Positions 54,595 through 64,000 of a DNA stretch of 64,000 nt are shown one piece after another. Under the pieces are notes generated by a model. The model ran no database searches, was not told the DNA's origin, and saw nothing but the letters and a program-made list of their open reading frames with translations. The translations under genes and the position numbers were made by a program. The stretch is from Dendrobium chrysotoxum (taxonomy: Eukaryota; Streptophyta; Magnoliopsida; Asparagales; Orchidaceae): contig CM034311.1 of assembly GCA_019925795.1 (NCBI GenBank), positions 44,363,374 through 44,427,373 on the forward strand, written 5' to 3'. Within the stretch, counting starts at the first letter, position 1. Every line of letters begins with the position of its first letter.

Positions 54595-55751
54595 TGATAC
54601 AGCATAAAAAATTTTTCTTTATCAGGCACGAATCTCGAGGTAAAATTAAGTTGGAAACTTTCAAGATTAAAATTAGTACCATCCGAACTCCAATTTTAGC
54701 AAACTTACAGTCGAACTGAACATCTCAAAAATACGAACCCAACGACACCAAATTAGGCTCAATCCGAGCTCAAATGGGTCCAAATCATGGGCTCGAAGAG
54801 CTGTTGAAAGGTTCGAACCACAATTTGGTTTACCAAACGTGACATGCTTATAGTTGAATCGAGCGGCTCGACGAAACAAATCCAACAAGCTAAAGATCAT
54901 TGAATTTTGATATCAATAAGATGCTCAAATGCCCAATAAATGGTCCACGATCAAGGGATTCAATATCGACCGTCCATCCAAATCACTCCTCATTTACCCT
55001 TGATCTTCCTCTTATTTACGGGTCATGCAACTATATGAAATATATAAATAGACCCCTCATTTCTCATGAAAAGGGACTCAAGCCCAAGGAAACAAGAGAG
55101 AGATAGGAGATCACTCTTGTCCCCTTGCTCCTCCTCGACCATTGCCTGGAGTTTCGCCAGACCACAGCCTAGAGCCCGAAGTTTCGCTAAACCTCCACCT
55201 AACGCCTAGAGTTCCGCCGGACTACTACCTGGCGCCTGAAGTTCTGCCAGACCATCGCCTGAAGCCCGAAGTTCTGCGGGACCTCCACCTAAAGCCTGAA
55301 GTTTCACCGGACCTCCACCTGACGCCAGAGTTCCGTCGGACCACCTCTTGACGCCAGAGTTCCGCCATACCACCAACTGATGCCCGGGGTTTCGTCGGAC
55401 CACCACCTGACGTTGGAGTTCCGTCGGATCACCGACTGACGTCGGGACTTCCACTTGACAACCAACTGACACCCGAACTTTCAAGTGATGTCGGACTTTC
55501 ATCTTTGTTGGGCACTAAACTACAACAATACGGGTGACATTTGTAATCTGATCGCCCTCAAGGATAAGTCAGCCCACTGTACTCAACTCAAATTCTAGTG
55601 GAATCATTTCAACTAGGCTAGGCCCCGTGGTTTTTCCCCTTTTCAGAATTTTTCACGTAAAAAGTATTATATTCTCTATGTGTGAGTTGGATATGCAACG
55701 CTAAGACGTAGAATTATAACTGTATCGCTGCATATATTTTAGCCCGCAACA
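54595..55751 (+). mobile_element. Solo Tat-type LTR
   Basis: The LTR is 1157 bp, TGATACAGCAT...CCCGCAACA, flanked by AGTAT (54590-54594) and AGGAT (55752-55756; 4 of 5). TATA box at 55043-55050. A minisatellite lies at about 55142-55500. No internal element sequence adjoins, so it is a recombined solo LTR and not the partner of 43112-44165. Confidence 0.8.
55142..55500 (+). repeat. About 12-unit minisatellite in the solo LTR
   Basis: Units of 29-30 bp are related to those at 43662-43930 (core cgccggaccaccacctgacg). It has more units and is more diverged than the sister array. Confidence 0.85.
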
Positions 55752-55756
55752 AGGAT

Positions 55757-56429
55757 TAGGGGTGTCAATTTCGGGTTACGGGACAGGTTCGGGTCGAACC
55801 CGAAATGACCCGCGTTCAAACGGGTCGACCCTAACCCGGCCCGGGTAGGTAAAATGGTCGGAAATCTGAACTCGGACCCGACCCGGCGGGTTGCCGGGTT
55901 GACCCGACACGAGGGCGAACTGGGGCACGGACGCAGGCTAACTCGGGTGCGGACACGGGCGAACTCTGGCGAGGGGCGCGGGTGCGGGCGAGGCACGCGG
56001 GTGCGCGGAGCGGGCGAGTCGCTCAGGTGTGCGGAGCGGGCGTGCGCATGCTGAGCTGCAGGCTGGTGCGGGGGCGGGTGCAGCGCGGGAGGGCGGGCAG
56101 CTTCGGCAGGCGCGTGCGGGCGGCTGGGCAGGCGCGGGCAGCTTCGGCGGGCGCGCGGGCAGCCAGGGCAGGGTCGCGGGCAGCTGAGGCAGGGTTGCGG
56201 GCAGCCGGGGCAGCGCGAGCAGCTCATTTGAAATGGATTTTCGGGTTGACCCGGCAACCCGTCGGGTCAACCCGGCAACCCGTCTGGTCAACCCGGCAAC
56301 CCGTCGGGTCAACCCGAACCCGACCCGTTTTTCAAACGGGTCGAATTCCTGAACCCGAACCCGACCCGTTTAGGGCTCGGGTCGGGTTCGAGTCGGGCTT
56401 TCGTGTCGTGTCAAATATTGACACCCCTA
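55757..56429. mobile_element. GC-rich hAT-like non-autonomous element
   Basis: Inverted termini TAGGGGTGTCAAT (left) and ATTGACACCCCTA (right) are perfect over 13 bp. The 8-bp flanks ACAAGGAT (55749-55756) and ACAATGAT (56430-56437) match at 7 of 8. It is 673 bp. The interior is a GC-rich series of cgggtcaacccgg-type units forming long arms. It inserted across the 3' edge of the solo LTR. Open frames inside (proline- or arginine-rich) are by-products. Confidence 0.82.
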
Positions 56430-56437
56430 ACAATGAT

Positions 56438-56705
56438 CATGATTTAAAGTATTATATATTTTATTTATGAAAATATCCTTAGTATATCATTATCATACCA
56501 TTTATATTATATTAAGATGATTTTAATATTTACTATGTTGTTCAGTTCAATCAAATCCGAACATTTAAACTTTTAACCTCTTATTCTTATAGTTTAATAT
56601 TCAGTCATATTTTTAAGAACGGAGAGTTACATCAAATGAGTTAAGTTTTTTTACAAATATAAAATTCTCTAGAAAATATATTTAATAAATTATAAAATAA
56701 ACATC

Positions 56706-56790
<85 letters not shown>

Positions 56791-58537
56791 AAACAATTTC
56801 TTAAAAAAAGTAAAATAAAGATGGATATAAGCAAATAATATCCTCAACAATTTTGTAATACTAATATCTAATGAAGTCCTATCATCCCAGGTTGATTAAA
56901 AAATTATTAAAAAATTTATTTACATACTACAAATTTTTATGTATTTATATATCTAATACTTAAATATTGATATTTATTTGTGCAACATTTAAATTTTTAA
57001 ATCAAATAAAAATACCACTAACATTAACTAATTTCAAATAAAATTTGATTCCTTTGGATGAGACAACTCGAAGGTAATGCCACTCTGTAAACACATCCCT
57101 TTTTTTTATATTTCTAAATGAATTTTAAGCTTTGCCTCACACCTTGTTAAATTATTTAAGCATATTATTCTCCTCCGTTTATTAAGAATCTAATATGTTG
57201 GTCAATCCAAATCAAATTTTGGTAGGGATATCATTTTTACCGCTCTTATTGAAAAATGTCACCCTTGATAAGAAGAGAACCAATGAGTAGATGGAGATGA
57301 GAGAACCCATAATCTAACAAAATGAATGCCCCCAACTATTGATAATTGTTGAAGGGTCAATTGCCATTCAAAATGCCACAGAAAACTAGTACAAGAAACT
57401 ATGTTCCATGCTTATTGCTATAATAAGGTTCATGATTAACAACCAAAGAGATACACATATGCTCTGGAAATATAAAGGAAATACAATGGTTGGGGCCATC
57501 CTTACACCACATGGAACTTCTAAACACTTATTTTGAACATAGAGTAATTCAATGTATTTTTTTCCGATACTTCACCTAGAATGTAGTGCCATTTATCTCT
57601 TTTGAATCGATTGGTCATTGAAATCTTAGTACTTGTCCAAATGGACCATTGCAGATGGCTAGCTTCACCCTTAAGGCCTACAAAAGAGCTTGCATTAGTA
57701 AAGTAAATTATGACTATAGCATGATAAGTATGAGAAAAACTTTAAAGAGTGTTACATAATTTTGATTAAGATCATCTTCAAGAACTCAGAACAATCTGAG
57801 AAAAAATAACAAAATTAAACTTTCTTTCGCTAATAATTTTTCATAACATAATAATTGTTCTTGTCATTGTAAGATGTTAAAGCTTGGAAAAAACATAAAT
57901 GTACTATAATGACAGCTATTATCAAGAATACATGATGGGATAGCTTTGAGTCTAGGAAGATGATAATGTTCTCCTTGCACTTCTCTAACTAGTGGCTGCT
58001 ATTTCAAGAAGAGGGAAGAACTCCATCTAGCTATCAAGAAAGTTCATTTTCCACTTATTTTGACAAGAGAAGATGTTAAGTATTAAATCAGGGGCATTAT
58101 AAGAAGAGTAAAAATAGATTATTTCGAATAATATCAATGACACCCATATGACAACATAAGAAAAAAAAACATACAAATATATATCGTATTTGAAGAAGTT
58201 AAATTCAAATTACTCTATTAGATTGAAACACTTAGAGTTGACAAATCCACAACCTAGTCTTGTTATCAAATACTCATACAATATTATAATCCAAGTTTAA
58301 TTAGTTGTATGCAGATGGATGATTACTTATTATCAGGTATTACAGGCTGCCAACTATGTGTTAACTCTTCAACTACTTGCCAAGTTACATGGGGTAGATA
58401 AGTTTTCCTCTAGCTAGTTGTCGCCATTCAATGGGTTCAACTTGAATAAGATGTAATATTTGCAAGGAATGCAAATGAAAACTTGTCACAGTGGACTCAA
58501 GAGCTATATAGCACAAATCTAAAAATTAGAAATATAT
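56438..58537. other. AT-rich intergenic DNA
   Basis: No gene recognised over 2.1 kb. It holds the TA microsatellite at 56709-56787. Confidence 0.5.
56709..56787. repeat. (TA)n microsatellite
   Basis: About 39 TA units. The (IY)n open frame on the minus strand derives from it. Confidence 0.92.
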
Positions 58538-58542
58538 GGTCT

Positions 58543-59549
58543 TGATACGTCATCGAAAAATTATCTTGATCGGGCACGAATCTCGAGGAAAAACTCAAGA
58601 TGGAAACTTCAAAAATTAATTCGGAGACTATTTAAACTCCGATTTCAGCAAGCTTACAGTCGAACTGAGCGTCTCGGAAATACGAATCCAACGACACCAA
58701 ATTCGACTCAATCCGAGCCCAAGTGATTCCAAATCAAGTACCCGAAGCGCTGTTGGAAGCATCAAACAGCTATTTGAGTTACCAAACGGTCTCCGATTTT
58801 GGCGAGCTTATAGTCGAATCGAGCGGCTCGACGAGACGAATCCAGCAAGCCCAAGATCGTAGAATTCTGATATCATTAAGACCTTCAAATGCTTGATAAA
58901 CGGTTCACGATCAAGGGATTCAATATCGGCCGTTCATCCGGATCACTCCCTATTTGCCCCTGATCTCTCACATATTTACGGGCTATGCCACTCCAGAAAA
59001 ACTATAAATAGCCCCTCATTTCTCTTAAGAGGGGACCCCAAGCCAAGAAGAGAAGAAGAGAATGAAGAGAAGAGAAGCCTAGGAGGGAATAACTCCTCCT
59101 CGACCACCGCCGGAACACCGCCGGAACACCACCGAAGCACCACCAGGCGCCCGAGGGACGCCGGAGCTCTGCCCGACACGGGAGCAACGTCGGAATTCTG
59201 CCCGACGCCGGAATTCTACCCAACGCCCGAGTGACGCCGGACTTCTTTCCAAGTGACGCCGGAATTCTGCCGGACACTCAAGTGACATCGGAACTCTGCT
59301 TGTCCTTGTAACTGATACTCATTGTAATCTGATCGTCCTGAATTTAAAGGACGGATCAGCCTCGTGTACTTCAAACGACACTAGTGGAACTCTTTCAACT
59401 GGGCGTGGCCCCGTGGTTTTTTCCCTTTCCAGGGTTTTCCACGTAAAAATCCTGGTGTTCTTTCATTCTTCTGTTTGTGTGCTGGATATACGTACAACGC
59501 TGAGACGGAAATTTAAACTCTATCGCCGCGTATATTTGAGTCCGCAACA
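58543..59549 (+). mobile_element. Solo Tat-type LTR
   Basis: The LTR is 1007 bp, TGATACGTCATCG...GTCCGCAACA, flanked by GGTCT (58538-58542) and GATCT (59550-59554; 4 of 5). TATA box at 59003-59010. A degenerate repeat region (59097-59300) follows it. It is the closest match to the minus-strand LTR at 1-882. Confidence 0.85.
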
Positions 59550-59651
59550 GATCTTATTGGCGAGCAAAAGTGTTTGTGATTTTTGAAAGAGTCTATATGA
59601 GGGGAACAATGCCCTTCTTAAGAGAAAAATATTTTGTGAGCGTACAACAAT

Positions 59652-60223
59652 CAGGGGCAGAACTAGCCTTAGTTCTCAGGGGGGCAAGTAATATGTCTCC
59701 CATGACTCCATATGATACTAAAATTGTCACAAGAAATTATGCAATAAATACTTCAAATAAAGCTGCTTCTCCTCTCCATCATTTAAATACTAAATTTTGA
59801 AAATAATATGTCAATAGTTTATTAGAATTTAAAAACTTAAACATCTATCATGCCAAAAAAATTGCTGGATTTAATGGTTCAAGGATTTACTAAATCTGAA
59901 TATGTATGACTTGCTAAATCTTAACAGCAGCCAAATGACACCTAAAAATAAAATAATTTGAATAAAATCAAATTGTCAATTTCTTAAAAAAGGTGCAAAA
60001 AATAATTTATTTTGCACATAATCACTTTTCATAGATTTGATTATTAGTGTTAGAAAAGTTCAACATAAACGGATGAAAATAACGGGAGGCCAAGAGGCTT
60101 TCCGATTTTTGGAGAGAAAAATTGCGTGAAAAAAAGGTTTCAAATAATCCTTACTATACTAAGAGTTTTAATTTTTTTAAGGGGACAACTGCCTCCTCTC
60201 AGCAGTACACAATTCCGGCCTTG
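59652..60223. mobile_element. hAT-like non-autonomous element with perfect 8-bp duplication
   Basis: ACAACAAT lies at 59644-59651 and 60224-60231. Termini CAGGGGCAGAACTAG and (complement) CAAGGCCGGAATTG are imperfect inverted repeats. Subterminal gggggcaag faces ctgcctcctctcagc. It is 572 bp, AT-rich inside, with no transposase. The short open frame at 59570-59800 overlaps it and is not a gene. Confidence 0.75.
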
Positions 60224-60231
60224 ACAACAAT

Positions 60232-61071
60232 CACATTTAAGCATGTCTTTGACCTTAAAGCTATTGACTAATGAAATCTGAAATGTGTTACTTGAAAGTT
60301 AAATGCTTGAAGCAAGAAGAAGATGAATCCGTATGTGAATTGTGTAATGCATAACAATGTCTATACTCTATCAAGAGTCACCTTCTTCTTCTTATTAATT
60401 CCTTTGGCAGTTTCAAGCTGTCTTGTCGATCAGCCATAGCCGAAGGCACCAACCCAATAGAAGACAAGTAACAAAAGCAATTCCCCCATTACCAGCTGCC
60501 TCTTAATTTCCCTCCCCATAGACAATAGATACAAAGCCAAGCAACATTTCTGACTTGAGTCCACTTGCTAGTGTTCTCCATTCTTTGGAACTTGAGCACC
60601 ATATACAATATTATTTCTACTTTTTTTTATCAGGATCCCTAATTAAAAGTCTATGGTAACAGCCAAATTCATAGTTCCTATTATAATTGGATTCATTTCA
60701 TCAACTATCATTAGTCCCGTCCCATCCATTTATTGTAATTTATGACACTTCTTTTTTGGGTTAATGTTGCATGATGTGACAATTCTACTATGTTATGATT
60801 CTTTTTGGGCTAATGTTTTTTTTCTGCTACAAATTATTCAATTTGGACATACAAGTTATTAATTATCTCTTTAATTATTTAATTTCATTTTTACTTACAA
60901 AATATTGATTAAAGACCTTTTATTTTTGTGGTATACATTAATTGGGTTTTAATAATGGCACGTTAAGTAAATAAAAGTCAATTTGATTCTTCTTTTGTAA
61001 AACTTATCATTTATGTCTATATAATCAATATTTTTATGTAAAAATAAAAACCTTAATTAGGTATTTGCTTT
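60232..61071. other. Intergenic DNA
   Basis: No gene or repeat recognised. Confidence 0.5.
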
Positions 61072-61079
61072 GGATGGGC

Positions 61080-61480
61080 TATGGGTGCAAACAAGTCGAG
61101 TTGAGCTCGAGTCAAGGGGGTGTTCAAATACCGAACTTGAGCTTGAGTCGAGCTCAAAAGTCGAGCTTGAACTCGAGCTCATCCCACTATAAATGAGCTC
61201 GAGCCGGCTTGCGAGCCTCGGCGGGATTTTTTTATTATTATTAATTATTTATATATTTAAATTTTTATTAAGAATTTAAACATTTATTATTAAATTTAAA
61301 CATTAAATATTAATTTATTTTTATATTATTAAATATTTTAAACATTTATTATTATTATTTAAATATTTAAATTTAATAAATAAAATAAAATTATTTAACA
61401 AATATTAATAATTATTCGAGCTGGCTCGCGAGCCCATAAACTAGTCAAGCTCAAGCCGGCTCGGCTCACTTACACTCCTA
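61080..61480. mobile_element. hAT-like non-autonomous element
   Basis: Left tatgggtgcaaacaagtcga and right ggctcggctcacttacactc plus cta pair as imperfect inverted repeats. The flanks GGATGGGC and CGATGGAC match at 6 of 8. The arms carry gagctcgag and cgagctggctcgcgagcc. The type is similar to 53188-53645. Confidence 0.6.
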
Positions 61481-61617
61481 CGATGGACCATAAAAATTTT
61501 TTTCCTCATAACAATTTATCCCTTTATCCTATTTAATATTTATTCTTTTTTTGATAAAAATTCATGATAAATAAATAAAGAAAAGCATTGAATTAATCCC
61601 TACTTTTTTTTTTTGAA

Positions 61618-61780
61618 GGATTAAAATGATCCCTAATTATATAAAAATATCAATTTGATGGCTTGACTCTTTACAAGTGGCTCAAATTAGTACTTTTATG
61701 AGATCATTTTTCCTACTATTTAAAAAAAATTAAGGGACTAAAATTAGACTTTTAAATAATCGGGGATCATTTTAGCCGTT
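61618..61780. mobile_element. MITE-like inverted-repeat element
   Basis: Left ggattaaaatgatccctaat and right ataatcggggatcattttag are near-perfect complements about 165 bp apart. The interior is AT-rich. TSD not resolved. Confidence 0.5.
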
Positions 61781-62118
61781 CATACTAAATATCAACTATA
61801 ATTGATTTATGAGATAATTATATTTTTATTCACTAATCATAAACCTATTATCTTTAAATTTTTTAAATATGGCAACAATGTAAATGATACACATTTGTTA
61901 TGTCTAAATAGCCCACGTGATGATAACTCACTTAGATTTTATTTTGTAAGCATCTTTTTAACTAACACATAATGATATAACTAAAATACTAATTTTGTTA
62001 ATTATGACTATATTTAATGATTTATGTGTTGCATTAGAGTGTAAGAGCAAATAATTAGATATATGATGATATTATAATTAAGAAATACAATAATAAAATA
62101 AGATCAATTTGAAATTAA

Positions 62119-63173
62119 TATTTCGTTTGAGATAGCTTTCTTACTGTTTTGTAAATTTTTTTTTCTTTTGGGGGGGGGACCCAAATAGGGCCTACTCATT
62201 AATAATTTAAAGGATTACAAGTTCTTAAAGGGTTTGACAGCTCACTAATGCTCAAAGAGCTACAATCAAAAAGACAAAAATACCTAAGAGCCAAAGATTC
62301 CTACCTATTACAAACTAAAAAATCATAAAAATTAAATATAAACAAGGAGGGCAGGAAGCCAACCAAAAGCAGCCCCAAACTGTGATAAACATTCCACACA
62401 AAACAAACTAGACCCAATACAATCAAGACATCCTTCAAGATTTAAGCCACCAGCAAGAAAATGTAGCACCTGGAAGCAGATCCACCAGCAGCCAAACGGT
62501 CCAAGAGAAACAAAGAAGCATACCTTGAGAGGATAAGAAAAACGGAGAACATAACAAAAACAGAGGGAAATGATGGAAAACAAAGTAGCTAGACCGATCA
62601 TCCAGCTGCCAAAAATCAGAAGACCAAAAACCCACGATACAATCAAAGCAACAGCACCACAATCAAACAAGGAATTAGTAAAAAGAAACATCAGTTGATC
62701 AACATAGCTAGACCTACAACCAAAAACTCCTCAGCACCGAACCTCTTTTATGCCTCAAAGAAGGAAACCCAAGCTTGTCCATTCTCACCAAACTTTTCAA
62801 AAAATTTAAATTATACAAATCAGTATATAACTCGGTGCCCTAAAAATGGACAACTTTTAAAAAATGGTTTTTGCTTTTGCAACAAAAGTCTCTAATGGTA
62901 ATGCGATTATTGCTGAAACTTCTGCTCTCTTACTCGGGCTTCAATTCTATTCCCATTTCAATATCCAAAATATTTGGATTGAGTTGACTCCTTAATCCTG
63001 ATTAATCTAGTTAAAAACAATTGTTGTAATAAAGTAAATTTTTAAAATTGATATAAATAGCAAGTTTCTAGTACAAATTTTTTTAGAAAACATTTAAAAA
63101 AATAATAACTAAATAAAAATTATGATTTACATATGAAAAATAAAATAATAACAAATTCATTCCAAACGAAACT
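62119..63173. mobile_element. Foldback MITE split by a LINE
   Basis: The left arm (tttcgtttgagatagctttc, 62119-62160) and right arm (tagcaagtttctagtac... ccaaacgaaac, about 63044-63173) are the two halves of the 120-bp MITE family. TAA/TTAA-like flanks lie at 62116-62118 and 63174-63176. The intervening 870 bp are a LINE insertion. Confidence 0.65.
62161..63033 (-). mobile_element. L1-type LINE fragment, 5' part apparently inverted
   Basis: It is flanked by a 10-bp duplication gtaaattttt (62151-62160 and 63034-63043). The left edge is a T-run then nine G, i.e. a poly(A) tail on the minus strand. The minus strand from about 62760 downward resembles a LINE 3' end (FEKFGENGQAWVSFFEA and stop) and 3' UTR. 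But at 62860-62995 the plus strand encodes FATKVSNGNAIIAETSALLL and GLQFYSHFNIQNIW, an RNase H-like domain of plant L1 LINEs, in the opposite sense. The minus-strand open frame at 62332-62691 is 3' UTR, not a membrane protein. Confidence 0.6.
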
Positions 63174-63176
63174 TAA

Positions 63177-64000
63177 AAGTGACCTTAGAGCTAAAGGGAG
63201 ACTTGTCGTCAAACTCTTTGCGCATAGTATTCGAGCCCTATGCGCATTGAGTCAATCCATTATGTTCTTCATACACATTGAAAATGAAACAACTTTGAAC
63301 TAACACGCATCTCGTTTCATGGAAAAAGTGACAGAGAAAGAGAAGCAGAGCTCTAAAATATTTTCTTAAATTCTAGGCACGTAAACATACACTGAACCAC
63401 TAGTTTTCTTGGTGAAAAATACAATAGCGTCCTTTTATATGAGGATCACGGTACATAGTCGTTCAGAAGCCAACATTTTCCAGCTGATTTAATAAAAAGT
63501 ATTGGAGATAGTCAGAGATGATTTTGAGGAAAAAAATAATTAAATTTTAGTTAGAATGAATTTTAAAGTAGTTGAATTTACTTTTAGATTCATTCAATAT
63601 ATAAATAATAATTAAAATTTTATATTATATTTATCTCAAAATAAATATAACCATTTTGAAACTCATCATGATCACAAAAAAATTGATCAAAATGTCTTGA
63701 CTCATTTTTTTTTTAAATTCAAATCTATTAATATTTCTCTTAGATAAGATAAATAAGCTCAAATTTAGTCAAAAAATAGAGTTTATCTTAGGTTTCAAGC
63801 GGTCTTGGGTTCAAAATCTTAATTGATCTAAATATTTCAAAAAAAGACATGATTTGATTTAAAGGAAAACAATGTGACTGAAATGCAATCTTATATGACC
63901 ACAGAGGATCAAGTGTGGCAAAGAATTATTGTTAGCACGCAGGAACCTCTAAAAATAAGGGATTTTAGAAGATGTCACAATAATAATAAAAAAGGAAATT
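63177..64000. other. AT-rich intergenic DNA
   Basis: No gene or repeat recognised up to the window end. Confidence 0.5.

Noticed and set aside
43112..55751. A single 12.6-kb Tat element with LTRs at 43112 and 54595
   Set aside because: The right LTR has its own flanking duplication (AGTAT/AGGAT), the left has a different one (ATAAT), and the DNA between changes to chromovirus and unrelated sequence. They are treated as a truncated element and a solo LTR.
55739..56470. Long proline/arginine/alanine-rich open frames on both strands
   Set aside because: They lie inside the GC-rich inverted-repeat element with 8-bp flanking duplications. GC-rich DNA lacks stops by chance.
56641..56850. Open frame with a long IYIYIY run
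   Set aside because: It is a translation of the TA microsatellite.
62332..62691. Minus-strand 119-codon hydrophobic open frame resembling a membrane protein
   Set aside because: T-rich strand of a LINE 3' UTR. No conserved domain, and it sits between the LINE tail and coding end.

Overview
This window is nuclear DNA from a flowering plant. It is gene-poor and packed with nested retrotransposons. Evidence: L-type lectin receptor kinases, plant Copia and Gypsy (Tat and chromovirus) elements, foldback MITEs of about 120 bp, hAT-like short elements, and captured fragments of plant-type genes (GLR, GRAS, CYP724/CYP90-like, GDH). The one intact gene is very GC-rich at third codon positions while the surroundings are AT-rich. 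That is compatible with a monocot but does not prove it. No prokaryotic, organellar or CRISPR features were recognised.

Only one intact protein-coding host gene was found: an L-type lectin receptor kinase (LecRK) on the minus strand at 32145-34298. A second LecRK on the same strand lies between 3927 and 16440, but it is a pseudogene in four pieces. The exon pieces can be read in order across the breaks: lectin domain 15610-16440, juxtamembrane 12671-12710, transmembrane 9969-10127, kinase 3927-4943. Three LTR retrotransposons sit inside its coding sequence (4944-9968, 10128-12670, 12711-15609). A fourth, a very young Copia element (16488-21052), sits just upstream of its start codon. Target-site duplications (TSDs) confirm three of the four insertions exactly.

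The most unusual content is a family of non-autonomous LTR elements (10128-12670, 12711-15609, 26665-29587 and 25188-31437). They have LTRs of about 225-260 bp beginning TGATG and ending CATCA, a tRNA-Met-type primer site and a shared backbone. Each ends in a short integrase C-terminal remnant. Between the shared parts each carries different, fused pieces of host genes: receptor kinase plus P450; GDH plus PPR; DExH helicase plus acireductone dioxygenase (ARD) plus GDH plus PPR; GRAS plus glutamate receptor plus TPR. Several cargo pieces read through without visible introns, and the helicase piece looks circularly permuted. The 26665-29587 element is itself inserted in the 25188-31437 element, which is inserted in an old RTE-type LINE fragment.

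Layout: 1-882 minus-strand Tat-type LTR; 0.9-3.9 kb AT-rich DNA with MITEs; 3.9-16.4 kb disrupted LecRK; 16.5-21.05 kb Copia; 22.2-22.7 kb paired 5S-rRNA-like segments (Cassandra-like); 25-31.6 kb LINE / capture element / capture element nest; 32.1-34.3 kb intact LecRK; 35-37 kb SINE and MITEs; 37.5-38.9 kb old LTR; 39.1-42.5 kb decayed minus-strand Gypsy; 43.1-48.2 kb Tat Gypsy fused to a 5'-less chromovirus at 48.2-51.5 kb; 53-61.5 kb solo LTRs and hAT-like elements; 62.1-63.2 kb a MITE split by a LINE whose 5' part appears inverted. All element calls rest on reading protein motifs, terminal repeats and TSDs by eye. No database search was run.
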